Positions 9,708 through 21,514 are shown, numbered from the stretch's first letter. The stretch: DNA of 64,000 nucleotides from Beggiatoa leptomitoformis (GCF_001305575.3 NZ_CP012373.2:3420261-3484260), one strand, 5' to 3'. Numbers and translations are program-made. The notes: generated by a model from the sequence alone, not told the origin.

Positions 9708-9741
9708 CGTTTAAACCTCTCGTAACGCAGAAATTTAAACG
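9708..9741 (-). other. Hairpin between rpsA and ihfB
   Basis: CGTTTAAA (9708-9715) pairs perfectly with TTTAAACG (9734-9741) across an 18-nt loop, 24 bp past the rpsA stop. It could attenuate read-through from the highly expressed rpsA into ihfB. The AT-rich stem makes this weak evidence. Confidence 0.35.
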
Positions 9742-9764
9742 CCCACCTCTGTAAAACGACTAAC

Positions 9765-11435
9765 TTACTCTTTATCCATTTGCTCTTTTAATAGGTCGCC
9801 TAATGTCGCACCTAATGAAGGTTGTGAACGACCATAATCATTAATCGCAGCAGACTCTTCGTCAGTTTCTTTCGCCTTGATGGATAAAGAAATAACCCGT
9901 TTTTTGCGATCCACGCCGATAAACTTAGCTTCGATGTCCTCACCCTCTTTTAAGAGCATACGGGCATCTTCAACTCGATCGCGGGTTAATTCAGACGCAC
10001 GCAGATAGCCTTCAACGCCATCTTGCAACTGAATCATCGCACCTTTCGGGTCAACTTCCTTGACAACACCTTTCACCAAACTTCCCTTTGGATATTCAGC
10101 AACGAAATGAGAGAAGGGGTCTTTTTCTAACTGTTTGATACCAAGAGAGATACGCTCACGCTCGGGGTCAACTGCTAAAACAACCGCTTCAATTTCATCC
10201 CCTTTCTTGTAACGGCGTACTGCTTCTTCACCCGTTTCGTTCCAAGAAATATCAGAAAGGTGGACTAAGCCATCGATACCGCCATCTAAACCAACGAAAA
10301 TACCAAAGTCGGTGATAGATTTAATAGTACCAACCACTCGGTCATTCTTATTATGGGTCGCGGCAAAACCATCCCAAGGGTTAACTTGGCATTGTTTGAT
10401 ACCCAAAGAAATACGACGACGTTCTTCATCGATGTCTAATACCATGACTTCGACTTCATCACCGACTTGGACGATTTTGGAAGGATGTACGTTTTTATTC
10501 GTCCAATCCATTTCAGAAACGTGTACCAAGCCTTCTACGCCAGATTCAATTTCAACAAAGCAACCGTAATCAGTTAAATTGGTGACTTTACCGAATAAGC
10601 GAGTGCTTTCAGGATAACGACGGGCAATATCGACCCATGGGTCTTCACCCAATTGTTTGAGTCCGAGAGAAACACGGACACGCTCACGGTCAAATTTCAG
10701 GACTTTAACTTCTACTTCGTCACCAACATTGACCACTTCGTTAGGATGTTTAACACGTTTCCATGACATATCAGTGATATGTAGCAACCCGTCAACACCA
10801 CCTAAGTCCACAAACGCACCGTAATCGGTGAGGTTTTTCACCACACCCCGTAAACTCATGCCTTCCTGCATGGTTTCTAATAAGGCTTCGCGTTCTTGAC
10901 TGTTTTCCTTTTCAACCACAGCACGACGTGAAACAACCACGTTATTACGACGACGGTCTAACTTGATAACCTTGAATTCTAAAGGTTTGCCTTCCAAGTA
11001 GCTGGTATCGCGCACAGGACGCACGTCCACCAAAGAACCCGGTAAAAAGGCGCGAATATCATTGATATTAACAGTAAAGCCACCTTTAACCTTATCAGTA
11101 ATAATACCTGTAATAGTTGCGGTGTTTTCAAAGGCATCTTCCAAATCTTTCCAAGAAGCGGCGCGTTTAGCTTTCTCACGGGATAAGCGTGTTTCACCAA
11201 AACCATCTTCCACAGCATCAAGGGCGACATCCACAACATCGCCAACTGCAACTTCTAATTCATTATTACTATTGTAAAACTCTTTAATGGGAATCACGCC
11301 CTCAGATTTCAGTCCTGCATTCACAATGACTACGTCTGAACGGATTTCTACCACTGTTCCCGTGACGATACTGCCGGGTAACATATTTTGTTTTACTTGA
11401 CTTTCCGCAAATAACTCAGCAAAGCTTTCGCTCAT
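9765..11435 (-). CDS. rpsA: 30S ribosomal protein S1
   Basis: S1 binds mRNA leaders on the 30S subunit and is needed to start translation on structured messages. The product is 556 aa when started at ATG 11435 ([13 protein letters not shown]), which has AGGGGT seven bases upstream and matches E. coli length (557). Six S1 OB-fold domains follow one another, with repeated signatures such as [40 protein letters not shown] and [20 protein letters not shown]. An in-frame extension to 11489 is not supported. It lies between cmk and ihfB as is typical. Confidence 0.97.
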   Translation of the reverse strand: MSESFAELFAESQVKQNMLPGSIVTGTVVEIRSDVVIVNAGLKSEGVIPIKEFYNSNNELEVAVGDVVDVALDAVEDGFGETRLSREKAKRAASWKDLEDAFENTATITGIITDKVKGGFTVNINDIRAFLPGSLVDVRPVRDTSYLEGKPLEFKVIKLDRRRNNVVVSRRAVVEKENSQEREALLETMQEGMSLRGVVKNLTDYGAFVDLGGVDGLLHITDMSWKRVKHPNEVVNVGDEVEVKVLKFDRERVRVSLGLKQLGEDPWVDIARRYPESTRLFGKVTNLTDYGCFVEIESGVEGLVHVSEMDWTNKNVHPSKIVQVGDEVEVMVLDIDEERRRISLGIKQCQVNPWDGFAATHNKNDRVVGTIKSITDFGIFVGLDGGIDGLVHLSDISWNETGEEAVRRYKKGDEIEAVVLAVDPERERISLGIKQLEKDPFSHFVAEYPKGSLVKGVVKEVDPKGAMIQLQDGVEGYLRASELTRDRVEDARMLLKEGEDIEAKFIGVDRKKRVISLSIKAKETDEESAAINDYGRSQPSLGATLGDLLKEQMDKE

Positions 11436-11457
11436 TACAAACCCCTGACCCTTGATA

Positions 11458-11485
11458 ATTATATCTAGGGTATAAATAGTTACAG
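11458..11485 (-). promoter_or_regulatory. Candidate rpsA promoter
   Basis: On the minus strand a perfect TATAAT (11463-11458) is preceded, with a 16-bp spacer, by CTGTAA (11485-11480) as a weak -35. It lies 22 bp upstream of the chosen rpsA start and in the gap after cmk, the expected place for a strong sigma-70 promoter for S1. Confidence 0.5.
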
Positions 11486-11541
11486 CCACATAGTTGTGGT
11501 ATGTGGGTTAATTAAAAGAGACCACAATTGCCAATAATGGG

Positions 11542-12243
11542 TTAAGCAATCATGAGTTTTTTAGTATTGGCAGACACCAACTGTAAAATTTGTGCTACTA
11601 CTTTTTCAATTGACACACCCGTTGTATCAATGAGTTGCGCATCCTGTGCAGGGACTAATGGGGCAGTAGCACGACTGCGATCCCGCTCATCCCGATCCGC
11701 GATTTCTACAATAAGGTCGACAAGTTTAGCATCCATTCCCTTGCCTTTCAACTGTTTATAGCGTCGTTCTGCACGTTCTTCAACACTTGCCGTTAAAAAA
11801 ATTTTTACACCCGCATCAGGAAAAACAACCGTTCCCATATCACGCCCATCAGCAACCAGACCGGGCGCGCGACGAAATGCACGTTGGCGATTAAGAAGTG
11901 CGAGCCGTACACCTGCGAGCGATGCGATTTTAGAAGCCGCAGAACCTGTTGCTTCTGTTCGTAATTCTACACTAACATCTTGCCCTTCTAGCAGCGTGTG
12001 CGTATCACTCAAATCTGGTTGAGCGGTAAATTGCACCTCTAATTGTCCTGCTAATCGCACTAAACCGACTTCATCTTCTAAAGCCACATGATGTTTTAAT
12101 GCAGCTAAGGCTAATACTCGATACATTGCACCACTGTCTAAGGTATGCCAGCCCAAATAGCGGGCAACCCGTAACATAATCGTTCCCTTGCCTGAACCCC
12201 CCGGACCATCAATGGTAATAACAGGGGTGAACTGATATGTCAT
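11542..12243 (-). CDS. cmk: Cytidylate kinase
   Basis: Cmk phosphorylates CMP and dCMP with ATP. The 233-aa P-loop kinase has [13 protein letters not shown] (Walker A), the CMP-binding [21 protein letters not shown] and the lid region RYKQLKGKG, with [13 protein letters not shown]. It sits between aroA (3 bp upstream) and rpsA, the widespread aroA-cmk-rpsA order. Confidence 0.96.
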   Translation of the reverse strand: MTYQFTPVITIDGPGGSGKGTIMLRVARYLGWHTLDSGAMYRVLALAALKHHVALEDEVGLVRLAGQLEVQFTAQPDLSDTHTLLEGQDVSVELRTEATGSAASKIASLAGVRLALLNRQRAFRRAPGLVADGRDMGTVVFPDAGVKIFLTASVEERAERRYKQLKGKGMDAKLVDLIVEIADRDERDRSRATAPLVPAQDAQLIDTTGVSIEKVVAQILQLVSANTKKLMIA

Positions 12244-12246
12244 TCG

Positions 12247-13563
12247 TTACGCCTCTTGTACTTGAACACCCGCCGCTTGTGCGAGTTGAATAAAGGTCGG
12301 GAAGGATGTGGCAACATTGGCACAATCTTCAATTTCAATGGGTGCTTTTGCGCGTAATGCGGCAATCGTAAACGACATTGCAATACGATGGTCACCATGA
12401 CTATCTATTGTTCCACCTTGCAATTGTCCGCCTTGAATCACAATCCCATCGGCTGTTGGTTGTGCGGTTATGCCTAATTTAAGCAAACCGTCTGCCATAA
12501 CTTGAATTCTATCACTTTCTTTTACGCGCAATTCTTCTGCCCCCGTGAGAACGGTTTCCCCTTCTGCACAGGCGGCTGCTATAAAGATAGCTGGAAATTC
12601 ATCAATTGCGAGAGGAACTTGTTCAATGGGAATGAGAATCCCCTTTAATGGGCTGGCTTGTACGCGAATATCTGCGACAGGTTCGCCACCGATTTCACGT
12701 TCATTTAACAAGCTAATTTTTGCACCCATGAGCCGTAAAATATTAATAACCCCAATCCGAGTTGGGTTAATTCCAACGTGTTCAAGCGTAATATCCGAAC
12801 CTATCGCAATGCTTGCACCAACCATAAAAAATGCAGCAGAAGAAATATCCGCAGGTACTTCAATATCCGTCCCGCGTAGCCGTCCACCGCCTTGTAAACA
12901 AACTTTATTATCCACTTGTTGAATGGGATAACCAAAGCCGCGCAACATCCGCTCGGTATGATCACGAGTGGGTGCAGGTTCGGTTATGCACGTGATACCT
13001 TGTGCATATAAACCTGCGAGCAATAGACAAGATTTTACTTGCGCACTGGCAATAGGCATTGTGTAATCAATGCCATGTAAACCTTGTCCCGCGTGGATTT
13101 TTAACGGTGGCGTGCCATTATCTGCGGTCTCAATATTTGCGCCCATCTGTGCGAGAGGTACAGTAACCCGTTTCATTGGACGACGTGATAAAGATGGGTC
13201 GCCCGTCATCTCTACAGAAAAGGCTTGCCCCGCTAAAAGACCTGACATTAAGCGCATTGATGTCCCTGAATTACCCAAATACAACGCTTGTTGTGGTGCT
13301 TGTAAGCCCTGCAAACCAACCCCTTCAATTGTTACTGCGTATGGACTTGGACGGGTGATATTAACCCCCATTGCCTGAAAAGCGGCGAGTGTTGCTAGGG
13401 TATCTTCCCCTTCTAAAAAACCACTCACATGAGTTGTGCCTTCCGCTAATGCGCCCAGCATAATTGAACGGTGAGAAATAGACTTATCTCCCGGAACACG
13501 GTGTTGACCATGTAATTGTCCGCCCGGTTGCACAATAAAACGTTTCGAATGGGTCATTGTCAT
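12247..13563 (-). CDS. aroA: 3-phosphoshikimate 1-carboxyvinyltransferase (EPSP synthase)
   Basis: AroA joins PEP to shikimate-3-phosphate in the aromatic amino acid pathway. The 438-aa product shows VPGDKSISHRSIMLGALAEG (substrate-binding Lys and Arg), LGNSGTSMRLMSGLLAG and late motifs RVKESDRIQ and GDHRIAMSF. Two ATG codons open the frame (13563 and 13557). NSGTSMRL rather than NAGTAMRP, and an Ala in the KSCLLLAGLYA segment, suggest a class II-like enzyme. It lies directly after tyrA and just before cmk. Confidence 0.96.
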   Translation of the reverse strand: MTMTHSKRFIVQPGGQLHGQHRVPGDKSISHRSIMLGALAEGTTHVSGFLEGEDTLATLAAFQAMGVNITRPSPYAVTIEGVGLQGLQAPQQALYLGNSGTSMRLMSGLLAGQAFSVEMTGDPSLSRRPMKRVTVPLAQMGANIETADNGTPPLKIHAGQGLHGIDYTMPIASAQVKSCLLLAGLYAQGITCITEPAPTRDHTERMLRGFGYPIQQVDNKVCLQGGGRLRGTDIEVPADISSAAFFMVGASIAIGSDITLEHVGINPTRIGVINILRLMGAKISLLNEREIGGEPVADIRVQASPLKGILIPIEQVPLAIDEFPAIFIAAACAEGETVLTGAEELRVKESDRIQVMADGLLKLGITAQPTADGIVIQGGQLQGGTIDSHGDHRIAMSFTIAALRAKAPIEIEDCANVATSFPTFIQLAQAAGVQVQEA

Positions 13564-13586
13564 AGTATCAAGTTGTTAGTGAGGGA

Positions 13587-14447
13587 CTAACCAGAAAATT
13601 TATCGCGTGCAGTTTTAGCACGACTAAAAATTGAGAGAATATGCGCACTATCGCCTTGTTCAATCGCGTCAGCTAATTCTGCTAAATCCGCATTAAAATG
13701 AGCAAGCACGTGCAAAATTGCGGTACGGTTGGCTAGACAGATGTCATGCCACATTTTTGGGTCACTTGATGCAATGCGCGTAAAATCCCGAAACCCGCCA
13801 GCGGCAAAACGGAATATTTCACGACGGTCTTCCATTTGCGCCAGTGTATCCACCAAACTATACGCTAAAACATGTGGCAAATGGCTGGTTGCCGCTAAGA
13901 CTTCATCATGATGCTCAACACTCATGCTAACGACCTCAGCCCCCGTGTGTTGCCACAATTGAGTTATTAATGCCGTTGCTTGCGGGTCAGTTTCAGCTAA
14001 AGGGGTGAGGATGACACGACGATTCTCAAAAAGACTGGCAAACGAAGCGGCGACACCACTTTTTTCTGTCCCTGCGATTGGATGTCCCGGCACAAAACGG
14101 CAAATATGTTCACCTAATTCCTGATAAGCATCCGCAACAACACTGGCTTTAGCACTGCCAACATCAGTAATAATTGTATGTGGTGCAAGAATGGGACGAA
14201 TTGTTGCAAAAACGGAGGCAATGTGTCCTAGTGGAACAGCAACCACGACTACATCCGCATCCTGCACAGCCGTTGCTAAATCAGTCGTGTAATGGTCCAC
14301 CACGCCTAAACGCAGAGCTTCTTGTAAATTATCCAGTTGTCGTCCACAACCAACGATTTCAGCACAAACACGCGCCCGCTTTAAAGCCCGCGCGAATGAA
14401 CCACCAATAAGACCGACACCGATAATTGTAAGGCGTTGAATAAGCAT
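13587..14447 (-). CDS. tyrA: Prephenate dehydrogenase
   Basis: This enzyme oxidatively decarboxylates prephenate (or dehydrogenates arogenate) towards tyrosine. The 286-aa product has the Rossmann start LTIIGVGLIGGSFARAL, the segments VVVAVPLGH and TDVGSAKASVV, the substrate loop FVPGHPIAGTEKSG and the helical dimer domain (SHLPHVLAYSL, FRDFTRIASSDP). There is no fused chorismate mutase or ACT domain. It follows pheS by 3 bp and precedes aroA, so it is operonic. Confidence 0.94.
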   Translation of the reverse strand: MLIQRLTIIGVGLIGGSFARALKRARVCAEIVGCGRQLDNLQEALRLGVVDHYTTDLATAVQDADVVVVAVPLGHIASVFATIRPILAPHTIITDVGSAKASVVADAYQELGEHICRFVPGHPIAGTEKSGVAASFASLFENRRVILTPLAETDPQATALITQLWQHTGAEVVSMSVEHHDEVLAATSHLPHVLAYSLVDTLAQMEDRREIFRFAAGGFRDFTRIASSDPKMWHDICLANRTAILHVLAHFNADLAELADAIEQGDSAHILSIFSRAKTARDKFSG

Positions 14448-14450
14448 TAT

Positions 14451-15491
<1,041 letters not shown>

Positions 15492-15514
15492 TCAGTGTGC
15501 CATACGTATTATTA

Positions 15515-15542
15515 CTAATACAAGAGACAGTCGAAAATTCAA
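15515..15542 (-). promoter_or_regulatory. Candidate pheS promoter
   Basis: On the minus strand TTGAAT (15542-15537), a 16-bp spacer and TATTAG (15520-15515) lie 66 bp before the pheS start. It is a modest sigma-70 match. No pheM-like leader peptide or attenuator is visible in the short leader. Confidence 0.33.
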
Positions 15543-16098
15543 GCACAATAAAGTCAAGCATTTTCGCAATTTTTTCGCGATGGTCAAGTTATTTTAGAAA
15601 AACGGAATGCTAAACACGTGAGGTTAATAAAATATAAAGGAGTTGTCACGTGCAATATTTTGTTAATCAACAAGAAATTACAATATATCCTTGAGACAAT
15701 CATTTTTTTTACTGACCATCACACTCTATTCTCACCCGTTTAGTACTCTCAAACTTACTAAGAAAAAGACGATATGGTAATGTTTTTATTGTCCCGCCAG
15801 ATTTATAAAGACAAACTGATAAAGAATAAAGCATAGAATGCTTTTCGCTCCTCCACCATTCGCTAGAAGTTTTATATAAATGCTTATCATGCGGGATTTG
15901 AAAGAAACATAATTAAGTGGCTATTTCTTATTACAATCATCGTTATGTCATTAGAACCGTTCTCAATATGTTTACGCTCATATTATCTATGTTTGAACGT
16001 ATTATTGTCATTTAATATTGAGAACGTATCCGTTATTCATCTTTACCTAATATACGGTTGCAAGAAGTTTGAAGCCTATGGATATTTATCCCTAATTT
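15543..16098. other. AT-rich intergenic region, no gene seen
   Basis: About 555 bp between the pheS promoter region and the end of the giant glycosyltransferase gene. A 92-codon plus-strand frame (15945-16223) runs antisense into that gene and has no recognisable sequence or ribosome site. No tRNA, terminator with U-tract or repeat is evident. Confidence 0.45.
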
Positions 16099-19000
16099 CT
16101 ATTGTCCTTCATAAACTTGCCAATAATGTTCAGCGATGGCTTGCCAATCATATTGCTCAACAAATTGTCTGCCCGCCGCACCCAGTCGCTGACGTAAAGG
16201 CGTATCCGTCATCAAGCGGATAATGGCTTCAACAAACGCATTTATCTCATCTTCAATCAATGCCGTTTGCCCATTAATAACAGGAATACCCTCAGCCCCT
16301 TTTGCTGTTGCAATAACAGGAATGCTACTTGCAAAATACTCTAATATTTTCATGCGAGTACCACCACCATCTTGTAAAGGAACAATCGCAATATCCGCCG
16401 CTTTTAAATAAGGCGCAACATGCTCAACAACATCAGTAAAATATAAATCAGGGTGGTTTTTATGCTTAGGTGGATATTTCCCCACAGCTAAACATTTTGG
16501 ATAATAACCACGTTGATTTAATGCAGGTAATATAACAGTATCTATCAATTCTACGGCTTGGCGATTGGGTGGATATGCGTAAATACCATGAAAGACTAAA
16601 ACCATATCATCCGCACTGATACCATAACGTTGACGTATGGTTTCAGCAGAAGGAAATGGATGTGTAAACATTTTTAAATCAACACCATGAGGGATAAGTG
16701 TTAATTTGGCAATATTCACACCTGCTTGAACTAAACGCTCTAAATCTGCCTGTGACACGACAATAACGTTATCCGCAGCACGACATAGACGAATTTCAGT
16801 CTCCGCCATAAATTGTTCTGTCGCTTTAGATACATTATAAGTCTTAGCAATTCTTGCAAATTCTACATTGTGTTCAACAATACTGGTTTGCCCTCTAAAT
16901 AATAAATGCGCCCAACGACAAGCCGATAAATAAGCAGGAAATTCAGCTTGATAAACATTAATTTTTTTCTGTAATGCAACGTATAGCACCCGTAAACGGA
17001 AATTATTATCTAATAAGGGGAAAAACAAAAATGCGTCATCTAGCGGAATGCCATATTTTTGATGCAGCGTTTGCCGTAAGTTGGTTTCAGGAATTGCCCA
17101 TAAACGCCGTAACAAGCGCGGATAAAGTTCCTCTTGCATAATACCATTATGAAATATATAAAATTTTTCCCGTTCGGCGGTGATGAGATACACCTCGTCA
17201 TAATGATAGGATAAGGCGCGCGCGGTATGATAAATCTTGGCTGCCGCACCGTGGTCAACAGGGAAAACATCGTGGCGGGTAATAATTGCCAAATGTTTTT
17301 GTTTACGATTGGTTATGCGATTGACTAAGGGAGTGAAAAAACGTTTTACAACAGCGCGGTAAGCGGTTTTTACACTTTGTCCGATATGGGTTAAACGGCT
17401 TTTTAATCGACGTTGTTCAGCAATATTTTGCCAAATCGTGACTTGTTGCGCGGTTGCTGCTTGTAAATGTTGTAAATTATCGATGTCTGCTTTTAAGCGG
17501 TTACATTCTGCCCAGCCTTGTTCTTTTGCCTCTGTGATTTGCGCAGAAAGTTGTTGTTCAGCCGATAATTTTTCTTTTGTTTTATTCAGTTCTTCTTGCA
17601 ACAGTTGTGCATCTTGTTCATGGTTGAAGCGTTTTGCTAATGCCATGAAAAAATGGCTACGTTTTGCTAATTTGTGAGGGTTTAAGCAGAAATTAACCAA
17701 CGGTTGCGTGGTTTTTTCCCAGTTAAATTGTTCTAAAATCAAGCGTTGTGCATTAGCACTTTTTTGTGCAAGATTTTCTTTGCCTGTCACAATGCGTGCA
17801 ACAACGGTTGTTAATGCGTCATTGTCATCCGAAGGAATCACCCAACCTGCATCATATTCGCGGATTAAGTCGGCAACTTCTAAAAAATCATTGCAGATAA
17901 CGGGTAAACCACAACGTAAATAATCAATGACACGGAAAGAAAAACTTAATTCTCGTTCACAGTTTTTTGTGCCTAATTCAATACCAATATCCGCTTGTAA
18001 ATAAAACTGTTCCATTTCGTTATAAGGCATTAAATCTGATTTGTGCAGAATATGCTGATAACGGTCTTCATCTGGCAATTTTAGGCTAACAGCCTCTCCC
18101 CCTGCGAGGGGATATTTACCGACAACTAAGTGTAATTTTCCACGCGCGTGTGCGTCTAAGGTCTGCATAATCATCAGCATCCATGCTGATGGGTCGCGCC
18201 AAGGCCAAATCACGCCACCATAAACAAATGTGGGTTGATGTTCTGGCGGTTGAATAGGACGTTGTGGCAGTTGCGGGCTGGCAGAAATAGGGATTAAATC
18301 TAAAGGGTTATCTTTACAACTAATCCCGCTCATGAGTAACCAGCTAAGATGAAAGCCTTTTTGTCGTTTGGTGCAGCATAAAAAGTGGTCGGCACGGCTT
18401 AATGTATAAATATAATCAATGAGTTCTAGTTCTACATTGTGCTGGTCTTGAAATTCAGCTTCTAATAGGCGTGGCGCGAGTAAATCCAATACGATAGGGA
18501 TTTCAAAATTATCAGGTAATTGGCGCATTATTTCCCAATAACCGACAATTAAAACAGCGGGTTGATATGTTTTAATTAAGCTGTGTAAATGTGCATAGTC
18601 TTGATAGGGAACAAGTGTTACTAACGCATTTTCTGGCACTGTGCGGATGGTGTTGGCTTGGGTGGCGTAAATGACTTCGAAGCCTTGTTGGCGTAAACCC
18701 ATGGCTAAGCCCCATGCACGGATGCCGTTACCCGTCACGGATTCGCCCGCAACGGGAAACATGCCATGTGTAATGAGAAATACTTTACGATTTTGGGTTG
18801 AGGGAATGGCAGTAGATAGCGTGGTTGGTGTTAAATCGGACATGGGATGAGTCGTGGCTTGGTGAGCAGGTTTTTGTAATAAAACTTCTAGGGTTGAGCA
18901 AGTAAAATCAATCTGTTGCCCATTGGGTAGTTGTTGTATCAGTTGTTGTTTTACATCAGCATCAATTGGGGTTGTCCCAACATTATTGCATAAACGTAGC

Positions 19001-20076
19001 ACTAACGCGGATTGTTGAAAAAAGGTGAGGTAATCTGCGTAGGTGTAACGATTAATATGTGGATTATCATAAATTTGATAAACAAATTCTGTTGCAAATT
19101 TTTCGCCCCATTGTTTGGCTAATTTGTCGAATAATTCATCTTTTGTAAAACGTAAGTGTTCATAAGGACGCAAGATATGGGCGTAGGAGTCGGGGTCGGT
19201 AAAGCGCATCCAGTGTCTATTGTATGTAAACCATAGGTGATGCCCAATAGCGGAAGACCATAAAGGACCAAAATATCCATAAATCATCCCATTGGGTTTT
19301 AATAATCGCGTCATTTCGCGTAAGGCAGTCGGAAAATCGTGAATATGTTCAAACGCGGCGATATTAAAAATTAAGTCAAAACTGGCATCTTCAAATGGTA
19401 GTGCGCGAATATCGCCGTGACAGAGAACAATTTTATCAGTAATATTTTGTTTTTCAGCTTTATTTTTCCAATACCAGTTATTAATGCCTACACCTTGTTT
19501 CATGCCTGCTAATTGCAGTTGATATAGAACATTGGCATTATCCGCGCCGATTTCTAGGATAGTTTTGTCGCGCACATCGGTTGCTGCGAGTAGTCCATCT
19601 AGGGCAATTTTTTGATAGTCAAATAATTCACCATCTAAAAAAGCGGTGCCGAGCGGGTCAAATAGTTGGGTTAAGGAAATGGTTTTTTGGGTATCTGCTT
19701 GATGTGTTGTAACAGGTGATTCTGCAAAAAGACTGAAGAAAAATTGATTCGCAGGGGTTAATAAGTGGGTGACAATGGGTTGTGAAAAGTCTGTCGGTAA
19801 CCAGTCATTAAACTTTTGATTTTCTAGTAAAACAACATCTACAGGGGTGTTTGCTAACAGGGTCTGCAAGGCTTGCGCTGTTGGGCAATAGCAGTATTGA
19901 ATGGTTGTTTGTGGTGTAGTGCTGTGTGTATTACTCGCCCAAATCACTTGAAAACCATGTTGTGCGATTTGTTGGGCTAATTGCCACGCATATACCGTTT
20001 TTTCCAAGGGTATTGTTGGGTCAGGAATAGCATAACGGGTGAGCAGTAAAATGGTGCGAGGCTTACGAGTCGTCAT
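16099..20076 (-). CDS. Multidomain glycosyltransferase/methyltransferase fusion
   Basis: This 1325-aa protein joins several enzymes. Residues 1-120 resemble a lone N-terminal glycosyltransferase half-domain. Residues about 165-400 are a class I SAM methyltransferase (ILEIGADNANVLYQLQLAGM, then HGDIRALPFEDASFDLIFNI and YGYFGPLWSS). Residues 430-815 are a glycosyltransferase (LITHGMFPVAGESVTGNGIR to FRVIDYLRCGLPVICND). Residues about 845-915 form a coiled coil. Residues about 945-1325 are a GT4-type transferase (NVIVVSQADLERL, LIPHGVD, GGGTRMKILEYFASSIPVI). No signal peptide or membrane helix is visible. It probably assembles and methylates a cell-surface glycan. It stands apart from the polysaccharide cluster at 45-61 kb; upstream is tilS. 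Confidence 0.88.
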   Translation of the reverse strand: MTTRKPRTILLLTRYAIPDPTIPLEKTVYAWQLAQQIAQHGFQVIWASNTHSTTPQTTIQYCYCPTAQALQTLLANTPVDVVLLENQKFNDWLPTDFSQPIVTHLLTPANQFFFSLFAESPVTTHQADTQKTISLTQLFDPLGTAFLDGELFDYQKIALDGLLAATDVRDKTILEIGADNANVLYQLQLAGMKQGVGINNWYWKNKAEKQNITDKIVLCHGDIRALPFEDASFDLIFNIAAFEHIHDFPTALREMTRLLKPNGMIYGYFGPLWSSAIGHHLWFTYNRHWMRFTDPDSYAHILRPYEHLRFTKDELFDKLAKQWGEKFATEFVYQIYDNPHINRYTYADYLTFFQQSALVLRLCNNVGTTPIDADVKQQLIQQLPNGQQIDFTCSTLEVLLQKPAHQATTHPMSDLTPTTLSTAIPSTQNRKVFLITHGMFPVAGESVTGNGIRAWGLAMGLRQQGFEVIYATQANTIRTVPENALVTLVPYQDYAHLHSLIKTYQPAVLIVGYWEIMRQLPDNFEIPIVLDLLAPRLLEAEFQDQHNVELELIDYIYTLSRADHFLCCTKRQKGFHLSWLLMSGISCKDNPLDLIPISASPQLPQRPIQPPEHQPTFVYGGVIWPWRDPSAWMLMIMQTLDAHARGKLHLVVGKYPLAGGEAVSLKLPDEDRYQHILHKSDLMPYNEMEQFYLQADIGIELGTKNCERELSFSFRVIDYLRCGLPVICNDFLEVADLIREYDAGWVIPSDDNDALTTVVARIVTGKENLAQKSANAQRLILEQFNWEKTTQPLVNFCLNPHKLAKRSHFFMALAKRFNHEQDAQLLQEELNKTKEKLSAEQQLSAQITEAKEQGWAECNRLKADIDNLQHLQAATAQQVTIWQNIAEQRRLKSRLTHIGQSVKTAYRAVVKRFFTPLVNRITNRKQKHLAIITRHDVFPVDHGAAAKIYHTARALSYHYDEVYLITAEREKFYIFHNGIMQEELYPRLLRRLWAIPETNLRQTLHQKYGIPLDDAFLFFPLLDNNFRLRVLYVALQKKINVYQAEFPAYLSACRWAHLLFRGQTSIVEHNVEFARIAKTYNVSKATEQFMAETEIRLCRAADNVIVVSQADLERLVQAGVNIAKLTLIPHGVDLKMFTHPFPSAETIRQRYGISADDMVLVFHGIYAYPPNRQAVELIDTVILPALNQRGYYPKCLAVGKYPPKHKNHPDLYFTDVVEHVAPYLKAADIAIVPLQDGGGTRMKILEYFASSIPVIATAKGAEGIPVINGQTALIEDEINAFVEAIIRLMTDTPLRQRLGAAGRQFVEQYDWQAIAEHYWQVYEGQ

Positions 20077-20195
20077 TGGATTGGTAATTTACCGATGATG
20101 GGAAATAAACAAGCATAACATGAAGGTATCTATTCGGGCGAATAGGATAAAAATGGGGTTCGCTATTTAGTAACGAGTCCCCCTTAACAACGCGG

Positions 20196-21500
20196 CTATT
20201 GCCACGCAATATTCCAGCCCTTTTCCCCCGTTTGTGCTTGAAATCCATCACATACAGCAATCATTGGAATAGCGGCCAGTGTTTCTCCTACATAAATGAG
20301 GGGGAAAAATGGGCGTAGCCATGCGGGAATATGTTCGGCTTGTAGCAATGTTTTTACTTCGCGGTGTAAACCACGTAGATAACAGCTTTCTCCACCTTGA
20401 CGTAACCGAATGGTTAATGCAGCGGTTTGTTTAATGCCTTGTCCTAATGTTGCGGTTGCCGTTAATTTGCCTAAGGGAAGCGATAATGTTGTTGGCGGTT
20501 GCCAAATGGCTTGATAAGCCGTTGGAACGGGGGGGAGTGGTGATAAAGCGTATAAAACCGCTTGATAACGACGAATTTCTACACCTTGCCAGCGAATGAG
20601 TGGTTGTGCGTCCGTTTTAGCCGTTAGTAATTTATCGGTAATTTGGGCAAGCTGTGCCGTGCTAGGTAGTGAAAAATCAAGCTGTTGTAACCAATAACGT
20701 AATACATTGCGTTGTCTAGCAGGGGATAGTTGGATAAGTGATGGTATTGTTAATTGATTTTTTTCATGTCTTTTGCAGGTTTGTAAATCTTGTATGGCTA
20801 GTTCTTGTAAAAGTGCGTCGGCTTCAGCTTGATGTTGCGCAACACGGCAAAGTGTTTGATTAATGCTAGTCCAGCGTTGTTGTAATCGGGGGATGATGTC
20901 GTGGCGGAGAAAATTGCGCGTAAAGCGGGTATCGTCATTAGAACTGTCATTAACCCATGTCAGTTTTTGTTGTTTAGCCCATTGTTCTAATGTTGCCCGT
21001 GTCACATCCAATAATGGACGATATAAGTAACCTTGTGCAAAATGACTCTGCATGGGCATTGCGGCAAGCCCTGTTGTGCCTGCACCGCGCAGGAGTTGGA
21101 GCAAAACTGTTTCAGCTTGGTCGTCTGCGTGTTGGGCTGTCAGTAGGACTTCATCTGTAGAAAGGATGTCGGTAAAAGCACGATACCGCGCCTCACGCGC
21201 GCAGGCTTCCAGACTTTCACCAGCGGGTACTTGAACGTTGACGTAACGCACAACGCATTCAATGGCAAGGGTTTGACAAACTGATTGGCAGTGTTGTACC
21301 CAATCAGTGGCTGCGGGGTTTAAGCCGTGATGAATGTGTATGGCGCGGATGGTGACTTGAGGAAATTCTGTGCGTAAGCAGGCAAGGGCTTGTAATAACA
21401 CGCTGGAATCTAAGCCGCCACTATAAGCCACCCACCAGCAAGGGACAGCGCGATAGGTCTGTAAACGGGCAGAGAGTCGCGCTAAAAATGGGTCTGTCAT
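20196..21500 (-). CDS. tilS: tRNA(Ile)-lysidine synthase
   Basis: TilS attaches lysine to C34 of the CAU-anticodon tRNA-Ile so that it reads AUA. The 434-aa product has the N-terminal PP-loop VAYSGGLDSSVLLQAL, then HIHHGLNP, AREARYRAF, TAQHADDQAETVLLQLLRG and the middle and C-terminal tRNA-binding domains (GGESCYLRGLHREVKTLLQ typical of the C-domain). ATG 21500 gives the family length; an upstream extension to 21617 would overlap yhbY and is rejected. The start is 14 bp after yhbY. Confidence 0.95.
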   Translation of the reverse strand: MTDPFLARLSARLQTYRAVPCWWVAYSGGLDSSVLLQALACLRTEFPQVTIRAIHIHHGLNPAATDWVQHCQSVCQTLAIECVVRYVNVQVPAGESLEACAREARYRAFTDILSTDEVLLTAQHADDQAETVLLQLLRGAGTTGLAAMPMQSHFAQGYLYRPLLDVTRATLEQWAKQQKLTWVNDSSNDDTRFTRNFLRHDIIPRLQQRWTSINQTLCRVAQHQAEADALLQELAIQDLQTCKRHEKNQLTIPSLIQLSPARQRNVLRYWLQQLDFSLPSTAQLAQITDKLLTAKTDAQPLIRWQGVEIRRYQAVLYALSPLPPVPTAYQAIWQPPTTLSLPLGKLTATATLGQGIKQTAALTIRLRQGGESCYLRGLHREVKTLLQAEHIPAWLRPFFPLIYVGETLAAIPMIAVCDGFQAQTGEKGWNIAWQ

Positions 21501-21514
21501 TGAAAAAAATGCGC

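Noticed and set aside
9765-11489. Longer S1 protein starting at 11489
   Set aside because: ATG 11435 has a good ribosome site, the candidate promoter lies inside the extension, and the resulting length matches S1.
15945-16223. 92-codon plus-strand open frame
   Set aside because: It runs antisense into the giant glycosyltransferase gene, has no ribosome site and no recognisable sequence.
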